A stretch of 8,211 nt of DNA from NCBI GenBank assembly GCA_947443815.1, contig CANEXR010000115.1, forward strand, positions 1-8,211. Direction: 5' to 3'. How positions within the stretch are numbered: the first letter of the stretch is position 1; every line of letters begins with the position of its first letter. The stretch is from Flavobacteriaceae bacterium. Lineage in GTDB: Bacteria > Bacteroidota > Bacteroidia > Flavobacteriales > Flavobacteriaceae. Made by a program: the position numbers and the translations under genes. The notes below the pieces were generated by a model. It did not search any database. It saw only the letters and a list, made by a program, of their open reading frames with translations, and had not been told where the DNA came from. This document shows, in pieces, positions 1 through 6,837 of the stretch.

Positions 1-470
1 AGTGTTGAATCCGGTATTGGATTTTTTTTATTTCCGTATAAATACAAAGAGTGGTTGGTATTTTCTATATCAAAAATCTCTTCAATAGTTTTTTTGATAC
101 TTTGTATTCTGGGGTCACAAAACTCTATTACTTCTCCAGTATCGGTCATAATAATATGATCATGTTGCTTATCAAAGTATGATTTTTCATAATGAGCCTG
201 ATTTTGCCCAAATTGATGTTTGCGGACTAAAGCGCAATCCAAAAGTAGTTCTATAGTATTGTAAAGTGTTGCCCTACTGACACGGTAGTTTTTGTTTTTC
301 ATTTTGATATATAGATTTTCTATATCAAAATGCTCTTCACTATCATAAATTTCCTGAAGTATTGCATAGCGCTCAGGAGTTTTACGATGTCCTTTTTTTT
401 CAAGATACATTGTAAAAACATTTTTTACAATTTCTTGGTTTTTGTTATTGTCTGTGGAAATGAGTGTCAT
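1..470 (-). CDS. fur: Fur-family metal-dependent transcriptional regulator (C-terminus cut by window edge)
   Basis: Translated from the ATG whose complement is at 468-470; 156 residues are visible and the frame is still open at position 1, so only the last few residues are missing compared with a usual Fur of about 150-165 aa. Fur proteins are dimeric winged-helix repressors that bind an operator when loaded with Fe(II) or a related metal. Visible: the winged-helix segment from about residue 28 (HRKTPERYAIL) to 85, with recognition helix RVSRATLYNTIELL at about 63-76; the metal-site motif QHDH at 102-105; conserved Glu116 in VIEF; and NHSLYLYG at 139-146, which matches the C-terminal dimer-domain motif of classical Fur. 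The structural-zinc CxxC found after the HxH motif in E. coli-type Fur is absent (Met108 and Thr111 occupy those places). It lies 83 bp downstream of the rel stop. Fur rather than Zur or PerR is inferred from overall resemblance to flavobacterial Fur; the exact metal cannot be told from sequence. Confidence 0.9.
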   Translation of the reverse strand, partial: MTLISTDNNKNQEIVKNVFTMYLEKKGHRKTPERYAILQEIYDSEEHFDIENLYIKMKNKNYRVSRATLYNTIELLLDCALVRKHQFGQNQAHYEKSYFDKQHDHIIMTDTGEVIEFCDPRIQSIKKTIEEIFDIENTNHSLYLYGNKKNPIPDST

Positions 471-476
471 ATCTGG

Positions 477-484
477 CAAAGATA
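477..484 (-). promoter_or_regulatory. Bacteroidota-type -7 promoter box for fur
   Basis: The minus strand reads TATCTTTG, an exact match to the TAnnTTTG -7 consensus of the Bacteroidota primary sigma factor. Only six bases separate it from the fur ATG, so transcription would begin at or within a base or two of the start codon. A possible -33 element is TTTA (504-507), 19 bases upstream and one mismatch from TTTG; a real TTG at 511-513 is 26 bases away, which is long. Seen: the box. Inferred: that it is used. Confidence 0.5.
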
Positions 485-493
485 ATTTTTTTT

Positions 494-528
494 GTCTAAA
501 GTTTAAAGTTCAAGGTTTAAAGTTTAAG
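494..528. repeat. Five tandem heptamers (GTTTAAA-like) upstream of fur
   Basis: On the plus strand the stretch divides into five contiguous 7-base units: GTCTAAA, GTTTAAA, GTTCAAG, GTTTAAA, GTTTAAG. Units 2-3 and 4-5 also form two 14-base copies differing at one position (501-514 and 515-528). It fills much of the 83-bp gap between the rel stop and the fur start and ends nine bases upstream of the fur -7 box. It may be a simple-sequence intergenic repeat of the kind I recall from flavobacterial genomes, or a regulatory array; nothing in the sequence decides between these. Confidence 0.7.
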
Positions 529-533
529 GATAA

Positions 534-547
534 GTGTTAAAAAACAC
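534..547 (-). terminator. Weak hairpin downstream of rel
   Basis: A small inverted repeat, GTGTT / AACAC with a 4-base loop, begins seven bases after the rel stop codon. The stem is only 5 bp and no long U-tract follows in the direction of transcription, so it is at best a weak terminator or an mRNA 3' end stabiliser. Confidence 0.2.
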
Positions 548-553
548 ATTCTT

Positions 554-2776
554 TTATGTTTTGTAAACTCTTGTAACTTTATCAATTCCATCAATTTTTT
601 TGATATTATTAATCATTTTTTTGAGAATGGTGTTATTCTGAACAATTACAACAACTTGACCATGAAAAATTCCTGCATCGGTGTTTAATGAGATACTTTG
701 GATATTGACGTTCATGTTATTTGAAATCACTTTTGTTAACTGATTTGTAAGCCCTAAAATATCCATTCCTGTAATATTGATAATTGCTTTGAATTCCTCT
801 TGTGAAGAGTCAATCCATTTGGCAGTCATAATGCGATAGGCATAATTTGACTGCATTCCGATAGCGTTTGGACAATCTTTTTTATGCACTTTTATTCCTT
901 CATTGATGGTTACAAAACCAAAAACATCATCACCAGGAATCGGGTTACAACAAGGAGATAATTTATAATCCAATTTGTCATGCTCTTTACCAAATACAAG
1001 CATGTCGTAATTGCTACTGATGATTTGTTTGTGAATATCTTCATCAGCAGTACTACTGGAATTTCGTTTGATTTTATTTTTGAAAAAATTAATAAACGTA
1101 TTGCTTTTTTGAGCAGCAAAATCCTTGAGCTGTTGGTTTTCAATAGCGCCAATTCCTACTCTATAAAACAAATCTAAACTGGTTTTTAATTTAAAGAAAT
1201 TAACCAACTCGTTTATTACTTGCTCATTAAGTGTTATTTTTAAGTGCTTTAATTTTCGAGTAAGCAGCTCTTTTCCTTCCTCACCAATTTTTTTGGTATT
1301 CTCGTTTAGAACGTTTTTGATTTTTGTTTTTGCTCTCGAAGTCGTTACATAATCAAGCCAGTTGGCGGTAGGTTTTTGATTCTGCGAAGTAATTACATCA
1401 ATCTGATCCCCACTTTTTAATTCGTGATTTAAAGGGACTAATTTTCCATTAACACGTGTTCCTCGAGTACGAATTCCGATTTCGGAGTGAATACTAAAAG
1501 CAAAATCCAGCGAAGTAGCTCCTTTGGGCAAAGACTTAATTTCTCCTTTTGGGGTAAAAACAAAGATTTCTTTTGAATATAGATTCATTTTGAAATCTTC
1601 CACAAAATCTACTGCATTGGTTTCGGAGTTTTCTAAAGCTTCTTTTAATAAATTCAGCCAAACATCTAAACCGCTTTCTTCAGTTGCTCCATTTTTGTAT
1701 TTATAATGGGCTGCATAGCCTTTCTCTGCAATTTCATCCATGCGTTCACTTCGTACTTGGATTTCTACCCATCGCCCTTTTGGCCCCATAACCGTAATGT
1801 GTAAGGCTTCGTAACCAGTTGATTTTGGTGAGGAAATCCAGTCTCTTAATCGACTAGGGCTGGGTCTATAGTGGTCTGTTACAATAGAATAGATTTTCCA
1901 AGCTAGAAATTTTTCTTCATGAGGATTGGATTTGTATACAATGCGCAAAGCAAATTTATCATAGACTTCATCAAAACTAACGTTCTGCGCCTTCATTTTT
2001 CTACGAATAGAATAAATGGATTTTGGTCGTCCTTTGATAATGTATTCAAAGTCTTCTAAGTCTAATGATGCCTTAAGGACATCAGAAATATCTTTTATAT
2101 AAGCATCTTGTTCTTCTTTGGTTTCTTTTATTTTACTGACAATGTCTTCGTAAATAGCAGGTTCTGTATATTTTAAACCTAAATCTTCTAATTTTGTTTT
2201 AATATTGTACAACCCCAAACGATGGGCTAGTGGTGCGTAAATATATAAGGTTTCGGATGCAATCTTGGTTTGTTTGTCTTCCTGCATGGAATCCATAGTT
2301 TGCATGTTGTGCAAACGATCGGCAAGTTTTATGAGGATTACCCGAACATCATCATTTAATGTTAAAATCATTTTTCGAAAATTCTCCGCTTGAAGAGAAG
2401 CGTTCAAATCCTTTTGCACCATCGATATTTTAGTCAATCCTTCCACCAATTGCGCTACTTTTGGATTGAATAATTTTTCAATATCTTCTATTGTCATTGG
2501 AGTATCTTCCACCACATCGTGCAATAAAGCTGCTGCAATTGAAGTGGCTCCTAAACCAATTTCGGATGCTACAATTTTTGCTACAGCAATGGGATGAAAA
2601 ATATAGGCTTCGCCAGATTTTCGTCTTTGTTCTTTGTGGGCATCAACCGCAACATCAAAAGCTTTACGAATAAGTTTTTTATCTTCAGTAGTTAAGGTTT
2701 GATAACTAATTCGAAGTAATTCTTTATATTCTTGAGCAATTGCTTTATTTTCTTTTTCAAAATCAATTTCTATCAT
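554..2776 (-). CDS. rel: Bifunctional (p)ppGpp synthetase/hydrolase, RelA/SpoT family
   Basis: A long Rel/SpoT homologue that makes (p)ppGpp from ATP and GDP/GTP and hydrolyses it, controlling the stringent response in the cytoplasm. Domains (numbered from ATG 2776, 740 aa): HD hydrolase about 20-190 with His61 (FHP), HDVVED at 86-91 and KLADRLHN at 150-157; synthetase about 230-365 with GRPKSIYSI at 249-257, the motif-switch position RLRD at 309-312 and TGYEALH at 320-326; TGS domain about 403-463 (EIFVFTPKGEIKSLPKG); a conserved-Cys zinc-finger-like domain with CC at 609-610 and HKKDC ending at Cys635; C-terminal ACT domain about 660-740. Both active sites look intact, and the basic RxRD signature is the charge type of bifunctional enzymes rather than the acidic ExDD of synthetase-only RelA. 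The frame extends five codons upstream to a TTG (2791), but ATG 2776 (MIEIDFEKEN) is preferred because it is a standard start. It lies about 120 bp after the serine hydrolase gene and 83 bp before fur. Confidence 0.95.
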   Translation of the reverse strand: MIEIDFEKENKAIAQEYKELLRISYQTLTTEDKKLIRKAFDVAVDAHKEQRRKSGEAYIFHPIAVAKIVASEIGLGATSIAAALLHDVVEDTPMTIEDIEKLFNPKVAQLVEGLTKISMVQKDLNASLQAENFRKMILTLNDDVRVILIKLADRLHNMQTMDSMQEDKQTKIASETLYIYAPLAHRLGLYNIKTKLEDLGLKYTEPAIYEDIVSKIKETKEEQDAYIKDISDVLKASLDLEDFEYIIKGRPKSIYSIRRKMKAQNVSFDEVYDKFALRIVYKSNPHEEKFLAWKIYSIVTDHYRPSPSRLRDWISSPKSTGYEALHITVMGPKGRWVEIQVRSERMDEIAEKGYAAHYKYKNGATEESGLDVWLNLLKEALENSETNAVDFVEDFKMNLYSKEIFVFTPKGEIKSLPKGATSLDFAFSIHSEIGIRTRGTRVNGKLVPLNHELKSGDQIDVITSQNQKPTANWLDYVTTSRAKTKIKNVLNENTKKIGEEGKELLTRKLKHLKITLNEQVINELVNFFKLKTSLDLFYRVGIGAIENQQLKDFAAQKSNTFINFFKNKIKRNSSSTADEDIHKQIISSNYDMLVFGKEHDKLDYKLSPCCNPIPGDDVFGFVTINEGIKVHKKDCPNAIGMQSNYAYRIMTAKWIDSSQEEFKAIINITGMDILGLTNQLTKVISNNMNVNIQSISLNTDAGIFHGQVVVIVQNNTILKKMINNIKKIDGIDKVTRVYKT

Positions 2777-2795
2777 ATCGGCAGGGTTCAATTCC

Positions 2796-2826
2796 TAAAA
2801 ATAACAATAAGTTAGGAGATTTGCAA
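2796..2826 (-). promoter_or_regulatory. rel: Possible promoter upstream of rel
   Basis: On the minus strand TTG (2824-2826) is followed after 20 bases by TATTTTTA (2796-2803), seven of eight characters compatible with TAnnTTTG. Spacing and position (about 20 bases upstream of ATG 2776) fit a Bacteroidota promoter, but in DNA this AT-rich such matches arise easily by chance. Confidence 0.25.
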
Positions 2827-2841
2827 GGAAAAAGTTTTAGT

Positions 2842-2859
2842 TTTAAATTTACATTTAAA
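2842..2859. repeat. AT-only inverted repeat between serine hydrolase and rel
   Basis: TTTAAAT and ATTTAAA arms of 7 bp flank the 4-base loop TTAC. The match is perfect but contains only A-T pairs, so it would be a weak RNA hairpin. It sits 37 bases past the hydrolase stop codon, where a transcription end could be, or it may simply reflect local AT-richness. Confidence 0.3.
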
Positions 2860-2895
2860 GGTGAAAAAGAAAGAATTGAAAATAAAAAACAGTAA

Positions 2896-4446
2896 TTATG
2901 GTATTTTCTTGAAATCTAAATCTTGAAAATCATAACTAAAATCAGTTAGTTCAGAAATCGGCTGCATTTTTAAACCAATTACTTTTCCTGTTGTATCACA
3001 TTCAAAAAACAAATGGGCATCGGCATGAAAATAAGCATTGTCCCATTTGACCACAAAATTATTTTCTTTGTACAGAAATACTTCTCCCGAAAGTTGTGGA
3101 GAGCGTTTTGATGCAAAGAACAATTTTCCTTTTTTCTCTGTAAGGACAATTTCTCCAAACCAATTGTCTTTGAAAGTACCAGTGAAGGTATTGAAATCAA
3201 TTTTGAGTTTCTCTTTTTTATTTTTTGCCACTGTTGCCCAAACTTCCTCTGTTACTTTATCGGCAGTTTCTTCGTTTGCTTTTATTCGATTGCTGTAAAT
3301 AGTCACATAATCCTCGGATTGAATTCCTAAATAGCTATCTTTTATGGTATTGGTTATTGCACTAAATGCGGCTCCAGATTGTTGATTAGTAAGAACAATA
3401 ATCCCTAAATTAAGTTCTGGTAACAAGGTGACTTGCGTAACAATTCCCTCTAATCCACCGGTGTGAGTGGCTTGTTTGTATCCCTTTACATCACTTAGAA
3501 ACCAACCCAATCCATATCCGCTAAAATGAGTGTTATAAGGCGCTTTTGTATTGGCAGGAATTATAGTTTGTAACTGCCACATTTCGTCATGCTCTTTTTT
3601 AGAAAATAATTGTTTGTTTTCTGAGCCATATTTTCCATTATTCATTTGCATAATAATCCACTTACTAAGGTCATTTACGCTAGAATAAATTCCTGCTGCT
3701 CCATCAAAAAGTTGGTTTTGATACCGTTTAATTACTTTTAGTTTTCCATCAATTGGGACATGTGGTGCAATTACATTTGAAGTGTCTTTTAAACGTACAA
3801 AAGAGGCTGCGCTTTTAGTCATTTCAAGAGGTTTCATAAGACGTTCTTCTACAAAATCGCACCAGCTTTTTCCACTTACAACAGAAACTATTTCGCCAGC
3901 TACAATATACAATAAGTTGTCATAATCGTATTTCGTTCTAAAAGCAGAAACCGGTTTTAAATATTGTAAATTTTGTATAATATCTTGGGCGGTAAAATTA
4001 CTCCCATCAGGCCAAATCATCAAATCACCAGCACCAAGTCCCAATCCACTTCTATGGGTTAATAAATCGCGAATCGTAAATTCATTCGTTACATAATCAT
4101 TGTACATTCTAAAATTTGGCAAGTATTGGATAACTTTATCATCCCATTTTATTTTTTCTTCATCAACTAATATTGCTAATGCTGCACTAGTAAAGGCTTT
4201 ACTGTTTGATGCAATTCCAAATAACGTATTAGCATCTACTTTTTCGTTTGTTAAAATTGATTTCACACCATATCCCTTGGACAAAACAACGGTACCGTCT
4301 TTTACAATTGCTACTGCAATTCCGGGTACATCAAATGTTTTTAAGGTGCGCTCCACTAATGCATCAACTTCATTGGATGTAATTTGTGCAAAAGAATTTG
4401 AAACTAAAATAACGAATAATACAAGTGTGATTTTGAATTTTTTCAT
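2896..4446 (-). CDS. Exported serine hydrolase, class C beta-lactamase/PBP-like, with C-terminal DUF3471-like domain
   Basis: A 516-aa protein from ATG 4446. Residues 1-20 (MKKFKITLVLFVILVSNSFA) form a signal peptide with likely cleavage before Gln21; there is no lipobox Cys, so the product is probably periplasmic or secreted. The beta-lactamase-fold domain spans about 25-370 and has the three active-site motifs: SNSK with nucleophile Ser80 and Lys83, YDN at 175-177, and HTG at 328-330 in place of the KTG of classical beta-lactamases. The region after about 415 (FTGTFKDNWFGEIVLTEK) resembles the DUF3471 domain often attached to this family. Members cleave peptides, esters or D-amino-acid amides; the substrate cannot be told here and true antibiotic resistance is unlikely to be its role. 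A TTG two codons upstream (4452) is a poorer start. It begins 51 bp after the RNA methyltransferase stop, with no recognisable promoter in that gap, so co-transcription is plausible. Confidence 0.9.
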   Translation of the reverse strand: MKKFKITLVLFVILVSNSFAQITSNEVDALVERTLKTFDVPGIAVAIVKDGTVVLSKGYGVKSILTNEKVDANTLFGIASNSKAFTSAALAILVDEEKIKWDDKVIQYLPNFRMYNDYVTNEFTIRDLLTHRSGLGLGAGDLMIWPDGSNFTAQDIIQNLQYLKPVSAFRTKYDYDNLLYIVAGEIVSVVSGKSWCDFVEERLMKPLEMTKSAASFVRLKDTSNVIAPHVPIDGKLKVIKRYQNQLFDGAAGIYSSVNDLSKWIIMQMNNGKYGSENKQLFSKKEHDEMWQLQTIIPANTKAPYNTHFSGYGLGWFLSDVKGYKQATHTGGLEGIVTQVTLLPELNLGIIVLTNQQSGAAFSAITNTIKDSYLGIQSEDYVTIYSNRIKANEETADKVTEEVWATVAKNKKEKLKIDFNTFTGTFKDNWFGEIVLTEKKGKLFFASKRSPQLSGEVFLYKENNFVVKWDNAYFHADAHLFFECDTTGKVIGLKMQPISELTDFSYDFQDLDFKKIP

Positions 4447-4497
4447 GTGCAATTGTCTTTATATGAGTTATGTGTTGTTAAAATCAGTAATTTTTAA

Positions 4498-5283
4498 TTA
4501 AAATCCTCTTTGTCTTTTTGCCTCAAAAATCAAAATCGCTGCTGCAACCGAAACATTCATGGAATCTATTTCGCCTTGCATCGGAATGATGATATTTTGT
4601 GTAGCAGCCTCTCGCCATTCTTGAGTCAATCCCGTTGCTTCCGTACCAACTACTAAAGCGGTTGGTGTGGTATAATTTTCAATATGGTATGGATTTGAGT
4701 TTTGCAAAGTAGCACAATAAAAATTTATTTTTTTCTCTTTTAAGAAGGCTATAATTTCTGAAGTTGTCCCTGTCGCAATTTGATTGGTAAACAAACAACC
4801 CACACTAGAGCGCACAATATTAGGGTTGTATAAATCACTTTTGGGATTGGCAATTATAACCGCATCAAGATTGGCTGCATCAGCAGTTCGAAGTAAAGCA
4901 CCAATATTTCCAGGTTTTTCAGGAGCTTCTGCCACTAGAATTAATGGATTTTCAGACAATTGTAAATCGGATAATTGTGTGGATTTGGATTTGGCTACAG
5001 CCAAAATACCTTCAGTAGTATCTCGATAGGCTAGTTTTTGATAGATTTCTTTGTTGATTGCTATCAATTCAGCATTTTTTGACAATTTTGTGGCCTCAGC
5101 TTCTGAGCAGATTTCTGGTAAAAATAAAAGAGTTTCCATTTCATAACCACCTTTTGTGGCTATCGAAATTTCACGATGTCCTTCAATTAAAAAAGTTCCT
5201 GATTGTTTGCGTGCCTTTGCTTTTTCCTGCAATAACACCAACGATTTTATAAATGGATTCTGTACGGAAGTGATTTGTTTCAA
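4498..5283 (-). CDS. SpoU/TrmH-family RNA 2'-O-methyltransferase
   Basis: A 261-aa SPOUT-class methyltransferase that would use S-adenosylmethionine to methylate a ribose 2'-OH in rRNA or tRNA. The N-terminal substrate-binding domain covers about 1-100 (SVQNPFIKSL; FLIEGHREI). The knotted catalytic domain carries motif 1 NIGALLRTA at 126-134 with the conserved Arg132, motif 2 VVGTEATGL at 211-219, and motif 3 IPMQGEIDSMNVSVA at 233-247. Length and layout resemble RlmB/TrmH-like enzymes, but the exact target nucleotide is not decidable. The start is TTG at 5281-5283: an in-frame TAG lies 30 bases upstream with no ATG between, and the next in-frame ATG (Met49) would remove much of the conserved N-terminal domain. 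A 169-bp gap separates it from the DUF58 gene upstream. Confidence 0.9.
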   Translation of the reverse strand: MKQITSVQNPFIKSLVLLQEKAKARKQSGTFLIEGHREISIATKGGYEMETLLFLPEICSEAEATKLSKNAELIAINKEIYQKLAYRDTTEGILAVAKSKSTQLSDLQLSENPLILVAEAPEKPGNIGALLRTADAANLDAVIIANPKSDLYNPNIVRSSVGCLFTNQIATGTTSEIIAFLKEKKINFYCATLQNSNPYHIENYTTPTALVVGTEATGLTQEWREAATQNIIIPMQGEIDSMNVSVAAAILIFEAKRQRGF

Positions 5284-5288
5284 AATTA
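5281..5288 (-). promoter_or_regulatory. -7-like box overlapping the methyltransferase TTG start
   Basis: The minus strand reads TAATTTTG, an exact TAnnTTTG match whose last three bases are the inferred TTG start codon. No convincing TTG/TTTG -33 element lies 17-23 bases upstream. If this box were used, the transcript would start inside the called reading frame, so it is either a chance match or evidence against the assigned start. Confidence 0.2.
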
Positions 5289-5452
5289 GAATTTCTGAGT
5301 TTCTGAAGTGCTAAGATACTCCGTTTTTTCAAATCTGCCACCTCAAATTGAAATCCTTTGTTTTGGTTTTTAGCAATTGCTAACAGACAAAAAATTGATG
5401 TATATTTTTTGAAGGATAACTAGACTTTTTTTGCAAATTTAAAATCAAAACA
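5284..5452. other. Intergenic gap between the DUF58 gene and the RNA methyltransferase gene
   Basis: This 169-bp stretch holds no credible reading frame. It separates the MoxR-DUF58 block from the methyltransferase block and is the longest non-coding gap in the window. It contains one perfect 14-bp palindrome, listed separately. I see no strong GC-rich hairpin followed by a U-tract, and no full promoter with both consensus elements. Confidence 0.6.
5370..5383. repeat. Perfect 14-bp palindrome TTAGCAATTGCTAA
   Basis: The sequence is identical on both strands. As DNA it could be a binding site for a dimeric regulator; as RNA it would give only a 5-bp stem with an AATT loop. It lies about 87 bases upstream of the methyltransferase start and 70 bases past the DUF58 stop. 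Confidence 0.5.
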
Positions 5453-6784
5453 CTACAAAATTCCTCTCGCCTTGATTTCTAAATATTTATTTATAGTATC
5501 CAAAGTCAAATTCTCGGGTTGTGTCAATACGGAATAAATACCGTATTTTTTCAATTCATTGACGATTAAACGTTTTTCGAAAGCGAATTTTTCGGCGATG
5601 ACTTTATCGTAAACATCCTGAATAGTTTCCGTTTTTTTATGGATAAGTTCGTTGAGTTCCGTATTGTTAAAAAAGACAACAACCAATAAATGGTTTTTCG
5701 CAATCCCTTTTAAATAAGGCAATTGTCGATGAAGTCCTTCCATGGTCTCAAAATTAGTATACAAAATAATCAAACTTCTTTGGTTGATGTTTTTCTTGAT
5801 ATCTACATACAATCGGCTGTAATCACTTTCAAAAAAATCAGTTTTGATGTTGTATAGATTTTCTAAAACTTTTTGCATTTGAGAGGCTCTTTTTTCAGCA
5901 AAAACCCGATTTTCAACTTTTTTAGAAAAAGCAAACATTCCTGCTTTATCCTGCTTTTTTAAGATAACATTCGATAAAACTAAGGTGGCATTAATAGCAT
6001 AATCCAATAAACTCAAGCCGTTGAAAGGCATTTTCATCACCCTACCTTTGTCAATCACCATATAAACAGATTGGGATTTTTCATCCTGAAACTGATTGAC
6101 CATCAACGCATTTTTCTTAGCAGTTGCTTTCCAATTTAAAGTTCGAATATCATCTCCAGTAACATATTCCTTAATTTGTTCAAATTCCATAGTATGTCCA
6201 ATGCGGCGAATTTTTTTGATTCCATATTGAAATAAATTATTCGAAAAAGCAATCAAATCATATTTTCGCAGTTGAATATAAGAGGGATAGGTAGGTACCA
6301 TTTGATCTTTGTCGAAAGTGAATCGTCTAGAAATCATTTGCAAAGGCGAACTTACATAAACATTTAAATTTCCAAAGAAGTATTCTCCGCGTGCTGTTGG
6401 ACGCAAAAAATAATTCATTTCCTCTTGTGACGATGCTTTTAATGCTCTTTTGATTTCAAAATTGCGTATTTGAAATTGAAAAGGAATCTCATCGATTATT
6501 TTTATGGAAATGGGGAAGGTATAAAAGTTTTTGATGCTGATAGTTATAAGGTTTTCATCACCATTAGATAATTTTTCGGGTGTAATTCGGTTGGCTTCAA
6601 CTCCTTTTTTTGCGAAAAATAAAATCAAAATGTCCAGCGCTAGAAAGCTAATCAGAATCAGCACGATATACCATACCGCATGATATAAAGCTGGAAAAAT
6701 GAAGGCACAGACAAACATTCCTAAAATTGCTATAAGGGCATAGAAAAAGAAGTTGTTGATGTATAAACTTTTGATTAATTTCAT
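5453..6784 (-). CDS. DUF58 family membrane protein with vWA-like domain
   Basis: A 443-aa protein from ATG 6784 (MKLIKSLYINN). Two hydrophobic segments at about 12-33 and 36-57 anchor the N terminus in the membrane; a beta-rich region follows to about 165. The DUF58 signature FEQIKEYVTGDDIRTLNWKA is at 201-220 with the conserved GDD, Arg214 and Trp218. A vWA-like fold follows, but its first metal-site motif reads VIDKGRVM (243-250) instead of the usual DxSxS. DUF58 proteins are regularly encoded beside MoxR ATPases and are thought to act with them in membrane-associated assembly or envelope functions; the precise role is unknown. An ATG five codons upstream (6799) would give MVPKI before the same sequence; the later ATG is preferred by resemblance to flavobacterial homologues as I recall them. 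It starts 53 bp after the MoxR stop, consistent with one operon. Confidence 0.9.
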   Translation of the reverse strand: MKLIKSLYINNFFFYALIAILGMFVCAFIFPALYHAVWYIVLILISFLALDILILFFAKKGVEANRITPEKLSNGDENLITISIKNFYTFPISIKIIDEIPFQFQIRNFEIKRALKASSQEEMNYFLRPTARGEYFFGNLNVYVSSPLQMISRRFTFDKDQMVPTYPSYIQLRKYDLIAFSNNLFQYGIKKIRRIGHTMEFEQIKEYVTGDDIRTLNWKATAKKNALMVNQFQDEKSQSVYMVIDKGRVMKMPFNGLSLLDYAINATLVLSNVILKKQDKAGMFAFSKKVENRVFAEKRASQMQKVLENLYNIKTDFFESDYSRLYVDIKKNINQRSLIILYTNFETMEGLHRQLPYLKGIAKNHLLVVVFFNNTELNELIHKKTETIQDVYDKVIAEKFAFEKRLIVNELKKYGIYSVLTQPENLTLDTINKYLEIKARGIL

Positions 6785-6837
6785 AATTTTAGGAACCATT
6801 CATGAGGAAATAAGTTTCGAGTTAGCACTACGGATAT

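Noticed and set aside
494..528. CRISPR-like repeats
   Set aside because: The units are only 7 bases long, contiguous and without spacers.
910..1152. Minus-strand 80-codon frame inside rel
   Set aside because: It is an out-of-frame shadow of the Rel zinc-finger-like region, which is intact in its own frame.
2896..4446. Serine hydrolase as an antibiotic-resistance beta-lactamase
   Set aside because: The HTG motif, the extra C-terminal domain and the chromosomal context with housekeeping genes fit the broad serine-hydrolase family better than AmpC.
4100..4501. Plus-strand 133-codon reading frame
   Set aside because: It lies antisense to the start of the serine hydrolase, whose signal peptide and active-site motifs are clear; its translation shows no recognisable domain.
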